Origin: Siphonodentalium dalli
Lineage: Eukaryota > Mollusca > Scaphopoda > Gadilida > Siphonodentaliidae
Assembly: GCA_032622095.1 (NCBI GenBank)
Contig: CP136066.1
Span: 47,838,911 to 47,902,910, forward strand
Direction of reading: 5' to 3'
Length of the DNA: 64,000 nucleotides
How positions within the stretch are numbered: the stretch's first letter is position 1; every line of letters starts with the position of its first letter. Positions 1-10,690 of this stretch are shown here, piece after piece. Position numbers and translations under genes: made by a program. The notes beneath the pieces were generated by a model. The model was not told the origin of the DNA. It ran no database searches and saw nothing but the letters and a program-made list of their open reading frames with translations.

Positions 1-959
1 GGCCTAGACGCACGTGCTACCCAGTAGTATTGATATTCAAGTTATATTTTCTCAAAATCGAGTCTATGGTACATGTGATTAACGACACACATATCACACG
101 TTTAAAACACTCTCAAATTTGCAACAGGATACAGAAAAGAATACATAATATTGTGTATAACTATGCCTGTGTTGTTCATTTTTATAAATCAATATAGTTT
201 TGTAGAAGTTGATTGATTGTGGACCATTTGAATCTACTCGCTTACACTCGTAAACAGGTGACGTGCAACTCAACCAAATACATGTGGCGTGGATAAGGTC
301 CGTGCAACTCAACCAACGATATATAAGCTGGGCTCAACTACATGCACTTGGTCGATAGACGGAAAGAAAGTGTACAACAGAATAGTCACAGTTATATCCG
401 TGACTCAGTATATTTAAACAAATGAACAGCGGTTGGCGTAGTACACGGAACATGTGATTGCGATATCCATACACTCATAGTTGTATTAATTCAAATTTAG
501 ACATAAATAGAATGACGTAACATGGTGAATGATACGTAGCAGCCACGTCTGAAAACGTTATCACATGTCAATTATGTTGACGATTAAGAACAGGGCAATC
601 ATTTATACACGTATACGTCGTTATTTCTTATTATTAGTTCACTCATATTTGTCGCCATTCTTTCATATTTCATCCGGTATTCGGTCTTAATCATCTATAG
701 AATAGCTGTTAATTGGTGGAATTTTAAAATGTTTGGTATGCAATTGTATGACATGACAGTGAGACAGCGGCATAAATAAAATCGTCCCAACAACAACTGT
801 CTTAACAGGGTAATGGCTCTTGTCTATATAGACAAATATCAATTATGTCGCTTCTGAGCTTTGTCGCTTCTGAATTCCATTGTCATTGTTTTCCATTTGT
901 ATCTGTTTATTGTTGTGAGGGACTCATCTATGTGGTAATGTAAGTGGGGAATTAGTGAC
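1..959. other. AT-rich unique DNA, no gene recognised
   Basis: No convincing coding region or RNA gene is seen on either strand. Two minor direct repeats are visible: the 16-mer CGTGCAACTCAACCAA occurs at 262-277 and again at 301-316, and a GTCGCTTCTGA word is duplicated near 845-875. Short open frames here lack composition bias or recognisable motifs. Confidence 0.6.
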
Positions 960-1560
960 AGTTCTATCACTACTGCACACAACCCCTTAAAATCTCATTC
1001 AAATCTCATTAAAATTTCATTATAATCCCATTAAATATCATAAATCCATTACTATATGCCATTAATTCTTGTAACAAAAAAAAATTATGGGTTTCCCAGA
1101 ACCAATTAAAAACCAGTACATTTTGTTATTTTAATGGCCAATACAGCCATATTTCCCATTAATCATCAACCATGTATTGTTAATGCCCATTAGATGCCCT
1201 TAAACTTTGTAAAGACCACAATTTAATGACCATAGTCTCTAATATGTTGATGGCTATTATCCATCTATTATATTTTTTGAGTGTTTTATGGCCATTAATT
1301 AAGTATTTTGAGAAAATGATACCCACTGTTGTACCCATGATGGTTAAAGGACAGTAAAGTATGATTTAATTATATGTTAATGACCATTAATTATATACAT
1401 TTTGGTGTTTAATTACCATTAGCTAATCATTTTGAAAAATTAAAGGCTATTAACTTAGTAATAAACAAATTAGGGCCCTAAATGATGTACATATGGTGGT
1501 TAATGTCCATTAACATAGAATTTGAAAATGAATGCCCATCAAATTCATTAAGAATTGAAA
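960..1560. repeat. Degenerate TTAATGG/CCATTAA dyad cluster
   Basis: About a dozen CCATTAA or TTAATGG words occur in 600 bp of AT-rich DNA. Three times they form a dyad with a 2-nt centre: GTTAATG-cc-CATTA at 1179-1192, GTTAATG-ac-CATTAAT at 1376-1391, and a perfect GTTAATG-tc-CATTAAC at 1499-1514. The spacing between dyads is irregular, so this is a motif cluster or a very decayed repeat rather than a clean tandem array. No function can be assigned. Confidence 0.45.
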
Positions 1561-3225
1561 GATTGCTTCCTGTATTTCTAGATATGATTGGTATATGAAA
1601 GCATGTAGCAGATTGTAGCGCTGAAGCTCTCCTCACATAACTTTGTCAGACCAACCTGATTTCATAACGCATGGATTTACATGAAGCATTATTTATATTT
1701 ACACACACAAAAAGAACACTCAATATATATGATATACACTATAGCTATATTATGTGATGCCACCAATGGTATTTTCAAATTAGAACCGCCAGGGCGGCTG
1801 GGATGCTCACCTGACATGCGTCAGTGCTATATGCTTGTTTTCAAGAGGAGAAACTAATTCGAGCCTTAGTAACTTTACGATATATAATATATAGACTATA
1901 CGATAAAATGTTATATATTGTCACTTGATTTGGGGCAGAATTTATCGAGCAAGCACTGGCATGGTGATAATAGACACAGGCTTGTCACCAGAGGTTCTGG
2001 CGCACATTAAGTTAGCAAACCACTCATTTGCAACAAATATCAGTTCCACAGTGACACAATATTTTCAAAAGGTGCATCAGCAAATGGGTTTAAAGTTTAT
2101 GGCCTTGGGTCTAATTAATGTTGAGGTGGTTTCAACAGACGTTCTACTCCCCATATATATTGCAGATCAAATTTGAGCCCACTTGACTACTGTGGCGTTG
2201 AAGAAAAAATATATTCTTTTAGTCCATGAGATAGAACCGTGAAAATGCATAAATAAAATTTTGGCTGCACCCCAAGGGGGGCAAAGGTTTTATTGCTTAA
2301 TATGATAGTAAGATATGTTCTGATCAAAATCTCACTTGTTGGCCCTTGATTTAGGTGTCCGTTTTCAAATAAAATTAGAATTAATGACCCAAAATATTTG
2401 CGATTTTGTCACATTGCTTAGGTTAGGGATGTTCATGAAAATTTCAAATTGGTCTAATCTTTTTCAATTTTGAGCCTATTTTGTAGAACTCACCATGCTG
2501 GTCACAGAACCGTAAACCATTTTAATATTCGTCAACTATTTTTTGAGTTATGGACATTTCTGTACCAAAATAATGGTCGTTTTTCAGATTTCGGAGCCCC
2601 CATTTTCGGCGTATTTTCAAAATAAGCTAAAAAGCAGATTTTAGGATCAATTATTTTTTTAAATACATAATCATTTTGTGTTTTTTCACTAATTAAGTGG
2701 TTAACCTACTGGTTAGAGTACAGAAATCAAATTTTTCATACATTTATGGTAAAGAATGAGAAAAAATATGCCGATGAAATGGGCGTTCCATAACATGGAC
2801 TTAGTCAAATTTGGCTTTGTGACATGGGGTCACGTGACGAAATGCCATTTTTGAGGTTTCGTAACTCAGTAAATTTATCTCCATACATCTTGATATTTTC
2901 ACAACATATTTAATATGTAAGTCTAACTATATTGTAAAGAAATTTTGGTTATTGCATGTAAAATATTTTCGTTATGGCCTATGGCTTATTGAAATCCTCT
3001 TATTTTCGAAAATGTAATTTTTTAGGTATTTTTCTTGATTTTTTGTTTATAACAAATAAACAGGTGAGGATTAATTGGTAAAACTAGTTGAATTTTCAGC
3101 TGAAAACATTTTTGTAATTCAAATGAATCCATTTTGTCGATTATACTAAGGTATGTTTATGGATTTCACCCCTTTTTGTTGTCAACGGAGCACAAATTTG
3201 GCAGTCAGTTTAGGGGTAGGCCAAA
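1561..3225. other. AT-rich unique DNA, no gene recognised
   Basis: No recognisable gene. An open frame at 1925-2176 (+) of 83 codons begins with TTG rather than ATG, has no identifiable domain, and is treated as chance. The rest is AT-rich with homopolymer stretches and no clear repeat structure. Confidence 0.5.
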
Positions 3226-3712
3226 TCACACAGTATACATATTGGAGACAAAGGGCTGAGGGTATGTGACAAAGCAAGTGGCTATATCACCAGTGGTGAG
3301 GTGGAAATGTATACTTGGGGTGACCCTATGGTCATTGTTGTGGTATTTATGTATATCTTGAATGTCTATTTGGCAATGGGTGTGTATAAAAGGTATATAG
3401 GGTGGTGACCGTATGGCCAATGGTGAGGTGAATGGGTATTCAGGGATTGACTTATGTTCACGAACATGGTGAATATGTATACAGGGAGTGCTTATATGGT
3501 TATGGGTTGTGTGTAGGATCATACCCTGTGTTCATGTATTGTAACTCGTGGCTGTATGGTCATTTGTGGAGTGTACGGGTATAGCCAAGTATGGCTATAT
3601 GGTCATGGGCCAGGTGTACGTGTATACGGTGGGTAACTATATTGTCATTTGTGTGGTGATTATGTATATATGGAGTTACTGTGTGGTAATGGGTGGCTAT
3701 CGCTTTCCCCCA
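3226..3712 (-). repeat. 42-bp minisatellite, GT-rich orientation
   Basis: This is a diverged tandem repeat with a period of about 42 bp. Its key word on the plus strand is TATGGTCAT followed by a GTGAGGTG-like word and GTATAC, for example near 3326, 3366 and 3411. It is the reverse complement of the CA-rich array from 3790 onward. The minus strand stays open over 3226-3522 and shows the same His-rich 14-residue period as the other half. Because 42 is a multiple of 3, a chance open frame persists through the array, so it is not annotated as a gene. The right edge carries GGCTATCGCTTTCC (3695-3708), which recurs inverted near 3790. Confidence 0.8.
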
Positions 3713-3789
3713 TTGTACATACAGACAGACCATCAAGATGGAGAACTCTGACATTACCTCTCTATTGATTAACATATCCTTGAGCTATT
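3713..3789. other. Spacer at the inversion point of the minisatellite
   Basis: This spacer of about 77 bp separates the two opposite orientations of the 42-bp minisatellite. On its left is GGCTATCGCTTTCC and on its right GGAAAGCGATAGAC, which are near-perfect reverse complements. The orientation switch is therefore a real inverted junction rather than gradual decay. Confidence 0.7.
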
Positions 3790-4392
3790 TTGGAAAGCGA
3801 TAGACACCCAAGGTTTCACATGTACAACCCACATATTACCTCACAGAAACATCACAAAAATGACAATATAGTCACCCACTTTATACGCGTATACCTTACC
3901 CATAACCACACAGCCATACTTGGTTATACCATACACACAACAAATGACCATACAGTCACGAGTCACCATGCATGCACATCAGGCATACTCCTATATCTGA
4001 CATATGACCATATCGTCACTCTCTGTATACATATTCACTACATTCAGGATCATAAAGTCACTCCGTGTATACCTATTCACCTCACCATTGACCATACAGT
4101 CACTACCTGTATACATATTCGGCACCTCCATAGTCATATAACCACTCGATAAATACATATACAGCCCATCCATGACCATAGATTCAATCCAGGTATACAC
4201 ACACATCGCCAATGGCCATTCAGCCCTTCCCAATATACCAATACCAGCACACACGACCACTCATACCTTCCATGCATATACACCTCACACATGACAATTC
4301 AGCAACTCACTGTATACTCATGCACGCCATCCATCATCACACAGATACTGCCTACACACCCACCAATGATAATCCATCCACGACATATATAA
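3790..4392 (+). repeat. 42-bp minisatellite, CA-rich orientation (first block)
   Basis: The tandem repeat has a clean 42-bp spacing. GACCATA-type words followed by gTCACT start at 4006, 4048, 4090, 4132 and 4174, and a weaker copy lies near 4215. Each unit then reads a TGTATACATATTCAC-like segment. Read on the plus strand, it gives a 14-residue His/Thr/Ile-rich repeat whose core is DHxVTxCIHIHxxx; the frame 3790-4152 stays open for 120 codons. There is no independent sign of translation such as a signal peptide, splice context or known domain, so I class it as a minisatellite with an accidental or historical open frame. Confidence 0.85.
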
Positions 4393-4888
4393 CAATATAA
4401 ACAATGTCAGAAATGGTAACGCGCTCAAGATCATATATTATAAACCCAAGAATGTAATTGTAGAATATAAAATATAATGGTTTTGCGAATGGCCAACTCA
4501 GAATTCCGTTAAAATAACAATAACAACCAGCACCTAATTAACGAACCGGCGGCCGACTCGACCGTCTCCGACCACAACCCCCAATGGGCTGCAGAAATTT
4601 CTTTTATTTGTAATTGACATGTAGTTTATCACAAACCAAAAATCTAAATTAATCAACGTTGATTAACGACAATAAACGAAATTGAAATTCCCCAACTACA
4701 CCTTTTACCGGACTCTGCCTCCAGCTCGCAGTTTGACTTTTAATCATCCCAAAAATTCCCATTATATAAATAAAACTAATAAAACACCCATTGATAATGT
4801 AAGCGCCCACGAGAAAAGAGAATCTCGCCACCAGTTATACACGCGGCGCGCGTAAATATTCATCCCACCCTTTACCAGAATGGCAGGC
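4393..4888. other. Unrelated segment interrupting the minisatellite
   Basis: The 42-bp periodicity stops near 4392 and resumes near 4890. The intervening roughly 0.5 kb has different composition and includes a GC-rich patch (CGGCGGCCGACTCGACCG) near 4547-4564 and GCGGCGCGCG near 4843. It looks like an insertion, but I could not identify terminal repeats or a target-site duplication, so its type is unassigned. Confidence 0.45.
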
Positions 4889-5390
4889 CCTATATACCCA
4901 CGCGCATAGCCAATGACCATCCAGCTTACTCCATGTATGTACACTTCAAACATGACCGTACAGTCATTCCATGCACACATATACACCTATATATTACCCA
5001 TAACCATTAAATCGCTCCCGATTTATCCACACACTCCATGACCATACAGACAGTACATGTCTACATATACACCCCACCTGTCATAATCCCGCCATGACCT
5101 TACAGTCACTCTATGTATATACACGAACAATACACAGGTGGCCATATAGCTTCTCTAGTTATGTCCATACACCATATCAATGGACATACAGCCACACCGG
5201 GTACACCAACACTGGGTACATACAACCATACACTATACAGTCACTCCATGCATACCGTTTCACCTCACACATGATCACGATCACTCCTTGAATACCTACA
5301 CATCTTACCATGGACACCCCACTCATAACCATATAATCACTCCTTGTATGCCTATTCACCTCACTAATGATTAATCAGTAACTCCCTGGC
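4889..5390 (+). repeat. 42-bp minisatellite, CA-rich orientation (second block)
   Basis: The same family as the block ending at 4392 resumes after the interruption, with words such as CATGACCGTACAGTCATTCC (4952-4971) and ACAGTCACTCCATGCATACC (5237-5256). Copies are more diverged than in the first block, and the repeat ends near 5390 next to unrelated DNA. Confidence 0.75.
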
Positions 5391-7232
5391 TGTCATCTTG
5401 GCATCCACCCTGTACCCAGTTGATCAATTTTTATCATAATGGGCCAGAATAGCCACATATTATGTTTTATGTCAGTTCCGTCGCAAAGTTCTTCCCATTT
5501 CCTTTCAATAATATGGCCAGAATCACAAAAGAGGTTCTCGGAAAAATTCCATACTGCATCTTTAAAATGAATTTGCCACCTTTTCCGGATAACGCAGAGA
5601 TTAATGTTCGGGATATATGTAAAAGAAATGAATTTTATTACCAAATTTGGTTGCCATCTTGAGAAAATGGTTTATAAATGCCGTAGTGTGACACAATTAT
5701 GATAGACCAAAACAATAATCATCTTTCATATCAAAGATAGTTACATTTCACTTGAACAAATGATCCAGACCTGATAAGTTAATTTTTGCCGATATTTTTG
5801 GTCAAGTTTGTGAGAGAAAACTCCAATATTTCTGGTAATGTCAGTGGTGACAATAGTAACAATAAACCATGGTGCATCAGACATGTTAGTATTCAATTAT
5901 AGAAGACAGAATAGCCAATTGTATACATCAAACACAACTTGTAAGCGATTGAAGGGCATGCTGAGGCAGTATCTACCATTTCCATTTATCAAGGGGGTCA
6001 GAAAAAAGTTCTGAAAAGCCAAGTTATAAAACCAAATTAATTAAATATTTTTTTTTTTAGAAATGAACTGAAAGGCCCAGAAAACAATAATGGTAAACAA
6101 ATCTGATACTAGTTGTCCATTAATATTCCAAACCAAATTTGGAAGAATTCCACCATGTATTTCTTGAGAAAACAGATTTTTTCAAGTCGAACCCAAAAAC
6201 CCTATTTCCAGAGAGCGACCTATGGCCCTTTAAAATCAGTCAAGTATGACAGCTTGATTATGACGGTGATAGTATATATAATAAACGTCCGTGCAGCATT
6301 CTATACTCGTTCGCCAAAAAAACTCAGAAAATTGCACTAAAGTTGCACATTCTTTCTTCAATTTAGTTTTATCTTCGAATTGTACCCCCACCCTCCCCCC
6401 CCCTCCGACTTTCTGCGGTATTTGCCTAAGGTCTGAACCCTCCCGAAGCGAGCTCTCTGCTGGACAGGGTGTTTTGCGGTCAAACTATGTGGGCGATACG
6501 ACAGTATACCGACGTACCTGTCCCTGCATTAAAGATGTATTATCTCTTTAAATAACAAATTTGAAATAGTTTCATGGGTCTAAAATAATAACTATGAATT
6601 GAATACCCCTGTCCGGAAAGTCTTCCATCTATTACTATAGATTTTATTTCGAATATTTTTTATGAAATTAGATGATTAATTGGGACACTTTATTTGTCTA
6701 TTTTTAGAACAGACAGTTAGGCAGTATCATATAGAGCTAGGTAGCATTGGGTTGTTCCTATATCTACGTACCGAACGTCAAATGTTCCAGATTGATTGAT
6801 TGTATTGTTTTATTCTATTGTTATAGGCGATAAAGAGTATGATTAACAATTACACAATAACATGTCTGGTCGCTGTTAACAGTAACCACTATTGTTTGTT
6901 AGCGGAACAACCACACCCTTTCTGGCCAGAAAATATTCGAAATAAATTAAATATTAATCGATAGAAGCATTTCCGGACAGAAGTCTTCGATTCATCTCTA
7001 ATATTTTATACCCCAGCAACTATATAATACATGTTTACAAAGAGATAATCCAACACCTTCATTCGCCCGTTTTGATTTAGCAGGAAAAATATCGGATTAT
7101 TTTGTTCCAGCCATACACTGGTAACGGCTGAGACAAAACACTTTCAAGTGGGACATTCCGGTCAGAATCACTCTTCCCAACTGAAAAATGCGATTAATAT
7201 TTGGCTCCTCTATTAGTCATGTTCCCCAATCA
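5391..7232. other. AT-rich unique DNA, no gene recognised
   Basis: No gene is recognised. There is a poly-T run at 6049-6058 and a C-rich stretch at about 6386-6406. The words GATTGATTGATTG near 6790 resemble the (GATT)n tail of the SINE at 31.4 kb, but no SINE body is attached. Short open frames overlap on both strands and show no conserved motif. Confidence 0.5.
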
Positions 7233-7241
7233 GAGAGAGAG

Positions 7242-7275
<34 letters not shown>
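7233..7275. repeat. (GA)n(TA)n compound microsatellite
   Basis: A run of alternating GA of about 6 units is followed directly by TA of about 15 units. It is a simple compound microsatellite. Confidence 0.95.
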
Positions 7276-7277
<2 letters not shown>

Positions 7278-8481
7278 TCCGCTACCTCAATGCATTCCGG
7301 AAATACTCTACAGTTGTCGACACAAGTGTGAGGTCGGTGTAAGGACAATAACTAGATAACGCAACAATGATAAATTCACGATGGCTTAACGTAATATATC
7401 CAATGCATTATTGTGTATAGTATACAGACTATTCAACACACACATTGCAAACCCTTGCATTTATTGGTGGCTCAGAGAGTACATTATTCCACTGTACACC
7501 ATTTATATATACACTAAATATATACAAAATACTACATGTACTCCTTACATCGCAAAATGGCGATTACATTGCTCAGATTGTTAATGTTATCGCGAACTGG
7601 GTCGCATATGTCGTCCAACAAATGCGAATATTGCCCCTTCAAATCCAGACAAGCGCCAATTTGTGATTTACGGACATAAATGTCTTGTGAAGTTTGTCAG
7701 ATACTGTACGATGGCGGCGATTTCTATATACAGTGGGGCGATATGTGGTTGGAATGATTCAAGTGCACGATACAGAGTTGCCGCCCGACAAACACTGATA
7801 TACATCATTACATCATTGAGCAGACAACAAAAAACGGGAATGCCTAAAACCTTGTACATCATCTCGATGTTGCATCGGCAAACGCTTCGAATATATTGTC
7901 ATGGATTTAGTTTCATGTGTGATATGTGTTGATGTAAGAACTGTTTCGTATTCAATGAAATGCTATTAAAATAAGACAATAGAATCGAAATGACGTAGTC
8001 GGACAGGTGCCTAGCATAATATGCCATCCGACGCACATCAATTCAATTCAATGTATTAGTATTCTGATCATCAAGGTAGATATAACAGAAACATGGTTAT
8101 TACAAATATCGATGCAAATATAAATTTGTTTTGCATGAATGCACATCTAGATATATAATATAGTTGTGTATACAATAGTGTCTTGATCTGTATATAATTA
8201 TATTTATATTTTTTCTGATAGATTATTGTTATTAATTTCGGCGTACTGGTTACGTGTTCGGTCAATGGATTTGGATTTTTAATGGTTTAAGTGATTCAGC
8301 CTCAAGAGGAGTCAGATTGTAGTATATACTCGTGGCGCTTATCAAATAAGCGCATCTACAGCGATAAACTATCATATTGGTGTTGGGGTCCTTCTTTATA
8401 CAATTTGATACATGTAAGAAACAAGTATGTTATATCGGTATATTTTGAAGGTGGGTTACTTGTTTGTCCGAAAGTGTAGCC
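7276..8481. other. Unique DNA; part next to the LINE may be its 3' UTR
   Basis: No gene is recognised at 7276-8280. The stretch about 8290-8481 lies immediately downstream of the last reverse-transcriptase codons on the minus strand and could be the 3' untranslated region of that retrotransposon. No diagnostic tail or target-site duplication was found to fix the boundary. Confidence 0.45.
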
Positions 8482-10690
8482 TCAAGAGTTCCGAAATATA
8501 TCAATGATCTTTTTTAGAAAAACTGAGAGATTCTTGGTAATTCTTCTGTTGCGGTTATTGAATAGTGCTGCTAACTTGTTAGCGTTTCGTCTTTGGTAAT
8601 AGTATGGTCTCAGGTATTATATGTCTTGGGGTTCAATACATTTAAGGATGACATGATACTCGTCGCCTATTTCTGAGTTGCAGAGGGTACACAATCTAAC
8701 CGAATGTGCGGCATTGGTTCACGCGCCATATTCTATTGGGAGTCTATGGTTCCTGGTACGGAAGAGAAGGATGCTTTGCACGACTCGGTGGTTTGTTATT
8801 GATAGGTAACTTTCTCGTTCAAATGAGGTCTTGATAATACGATAAAAGGCTAATTTACTGGATGTTGCTATCGATGCCCACCATTCTTGCAGATAGAAAT
8901 CGTGCAGTTTTCGTTCGATAGTTTGCATGAAGTGCTTGGGATTTGTGATGTACTGATTATTCCACACGTTACTCATTCCGAATCCATTAAGCGAGTCATG
9001 TAAACATTTAATCCATGGGTTATTAAAAACAGTGTGAGAATACAATTGGTGCATAATATAATACAGTATAAGCGGCACTCTGCTTGTAGGCATTGTGATA
9101 AGCTTAGTCCAGTAAGAAAGGAAACGAGTCTTGATTTTCACCACGATTGGACATATTCCAAGTTCTCCATATACAAAGGCGGTTGGTGTAGATTTTTTCA
9201 ATCCTAGAGCAAATTTTAGAAACCATAGTTCAAGTTTCGAGAAGCAGGTCAAATTTTCGTGGCCCCATACCTCAGAGCCATGCAACATTATAGGTATGAT
9301 GGACTTTTCATATACTTCGAGGATACATTCAATGGTGAGTTTGTTCCTTCTGGCTTTGCTGAGCAGTACGTACATGGCACTTTTTGCTGACTTGCACCTG
9401 GTGTTTCTTTCCATGGCAAACGAGCCATTTTTGTGGAAAGTTGTACCAAGGTATTTATAGTTATCCACTATGTCTAAATATGATCATCCAACGAAAATGT
9501 ATTAAGGTCGTCCGCGTGTCTTGGCTTACGGCCAAATATAACGATTTTTGTTTTCAGTATATTCACTTTTAATTTCCAGCGGGTGCAGTATAAAGAAAAT
9601 GTGTCTAGTTATATCTGCAGCCCTTCGTGTGTGTTAGAAATTAATACTGTATCGTCAGCATATATAAGTAGAAGTAGCTTAATATAGATGCCAGTTTCGA
9701 TGCCACTAAACTTATCTAAAGCAATGCCTTCGCAAGAGTGTAAGCTGAGGTGGTTCTCGAGATCATTTACGTAAATGACGAGCAGAGGTGAGAGGCTATC
9801 TCCCTGTTTTAGACCAAATTGGGTTGCCGACGAATTCTGATTCTTTCCCGCCAAGGCGTATACACAGTTTCAGATCGCTATATAGGGACTTGATTACATT
9901 AAGAATATTACCAGTGATACCGTGAGCTAAAAGTTTTTTCCATAGACCGGCTCTCCAGACCGAGTCGAAGGCCTTAGAAAAATCTATAAAAGCGCAGTAA
10001 AGATTCTGCTTGTTGGCTTTGAGAAGTTGTATTATAGCATAAAGGGAAAAGGTGTGATCGACTGTGGAATAGCCCTTTCGGAAGCCGGCTTTGGGCCTCC
10101 GAGTGCAGACAGTTCATGTCAAGAAATTTGTCTATGCGCTCATTTATTATGCTCGTAAATAGCTTTGCGATGCAGCTCAGAAGAGTTATTTTTCGGTAAT
10201 TATTCGGATCTAGGTTATCTCCCTTCCTCTTAAAAATGGGTCTAATTATCCCGATTGACCATTGGCGGGGAATAATACCTGTCGATAGAATCAAATTAAA
10301 ATATTTCAGAATTACATTTGTCATGTCTCCTGGTGCCGATTTTATAGATTCGTTCGTGATATGGTCATAACCCGGCGACTTACCATTTTTTGTGTTTTTT
10401 ATCGCGTTTTGTAACTCGATCATCGCGATACTAGCGTTTAAGTGAGAGTTTTCAATTGTCTCTGTTGACAGGAACGCTTGATATTCGTCTTCGGGTTGGG
10501 ACTCATGGTTGTCGGAAGTTTCCTCGGAGATATAAAATTGTTTAAACTCGTCGCAGGTCGGTGAGGGTTTCTCATGAGTGTCTGAATCTAATTGCTTCAT
10601 AAGTTTCCAGAACTCTTTCGTAGAGTTTGCACGTAATTCATGTACCCGGCGGCGGCTGCATTTGTTTCCATTTAAAAAAAAACGCGAATT
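8482..10690 (-). mobile_element. 5'-truncated non-LTR retrotransposon (LINE) remnant
   Basis: This minus-strand LINE copy retains most of the reverse-transcriptase reading frame but no endonuclease domain. Recognisable homology begins near 10690, so the copy appears 5'-truncated, the usual outcome of incomplete target-primed reverse transcription. The coding sequence ends at a TGA at 8484-8482 in the correct frame. A 3' UTR may extend toward 8290. No flanking duplication was identified. The superfamily could be CR1-, jockey- or I-like; the sequence alone does not let me choose. With several frameshifts and stops, the copy is dead. Confidence 0.88.
8482..10690 (-). pseudogene. Reverse transcriptase of a LINE, frameshifted and with stops
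   Basis: Read from 10690 downward, the frame starts with a basic segment and FWKLMKQ. It continues with GKSPGYDHITNES (RT block 1, near 10380) and IIRPIFKRKGD...NYRKITLLSCIAKLF. A frameshift near 10090 moves the frame to KGYSTVDHTFSLYA and motif A FIDFSKAFDS (9990-9961). A second shift near 9840 leads to KQGDSLSPLL and the catalytic YADDT box (Y codon at 9662-9660). An in-frame TAA follows near 9609, then WKLKVN, and a third shift near 9475 precedes NYKYLGTTF. The thumb and C-terminal part includes LHGSEVWG and KKSTPTAFVYGELG. After a stop at 8721-8719 the frame continues with a Cys-rich LCTLCNSE...EYHVILKC segment, then another TAA and the final TGA. The catalytic aspartates are present, yet three frameshifts and at least three premature stops rule out a functional protein. 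Confidence 0.88.

Noticed and set aside
1925-2176. 83-codon open frame, possible exon.
   Set aside because: It begins with TTG, has no splice or domain evidence and lies in AT-rich unique DNA.
6790-6805. SINE tail, from the GATTGATTGATTG words.
   Set aside because: No tRNA-like head or body is attached on either side.
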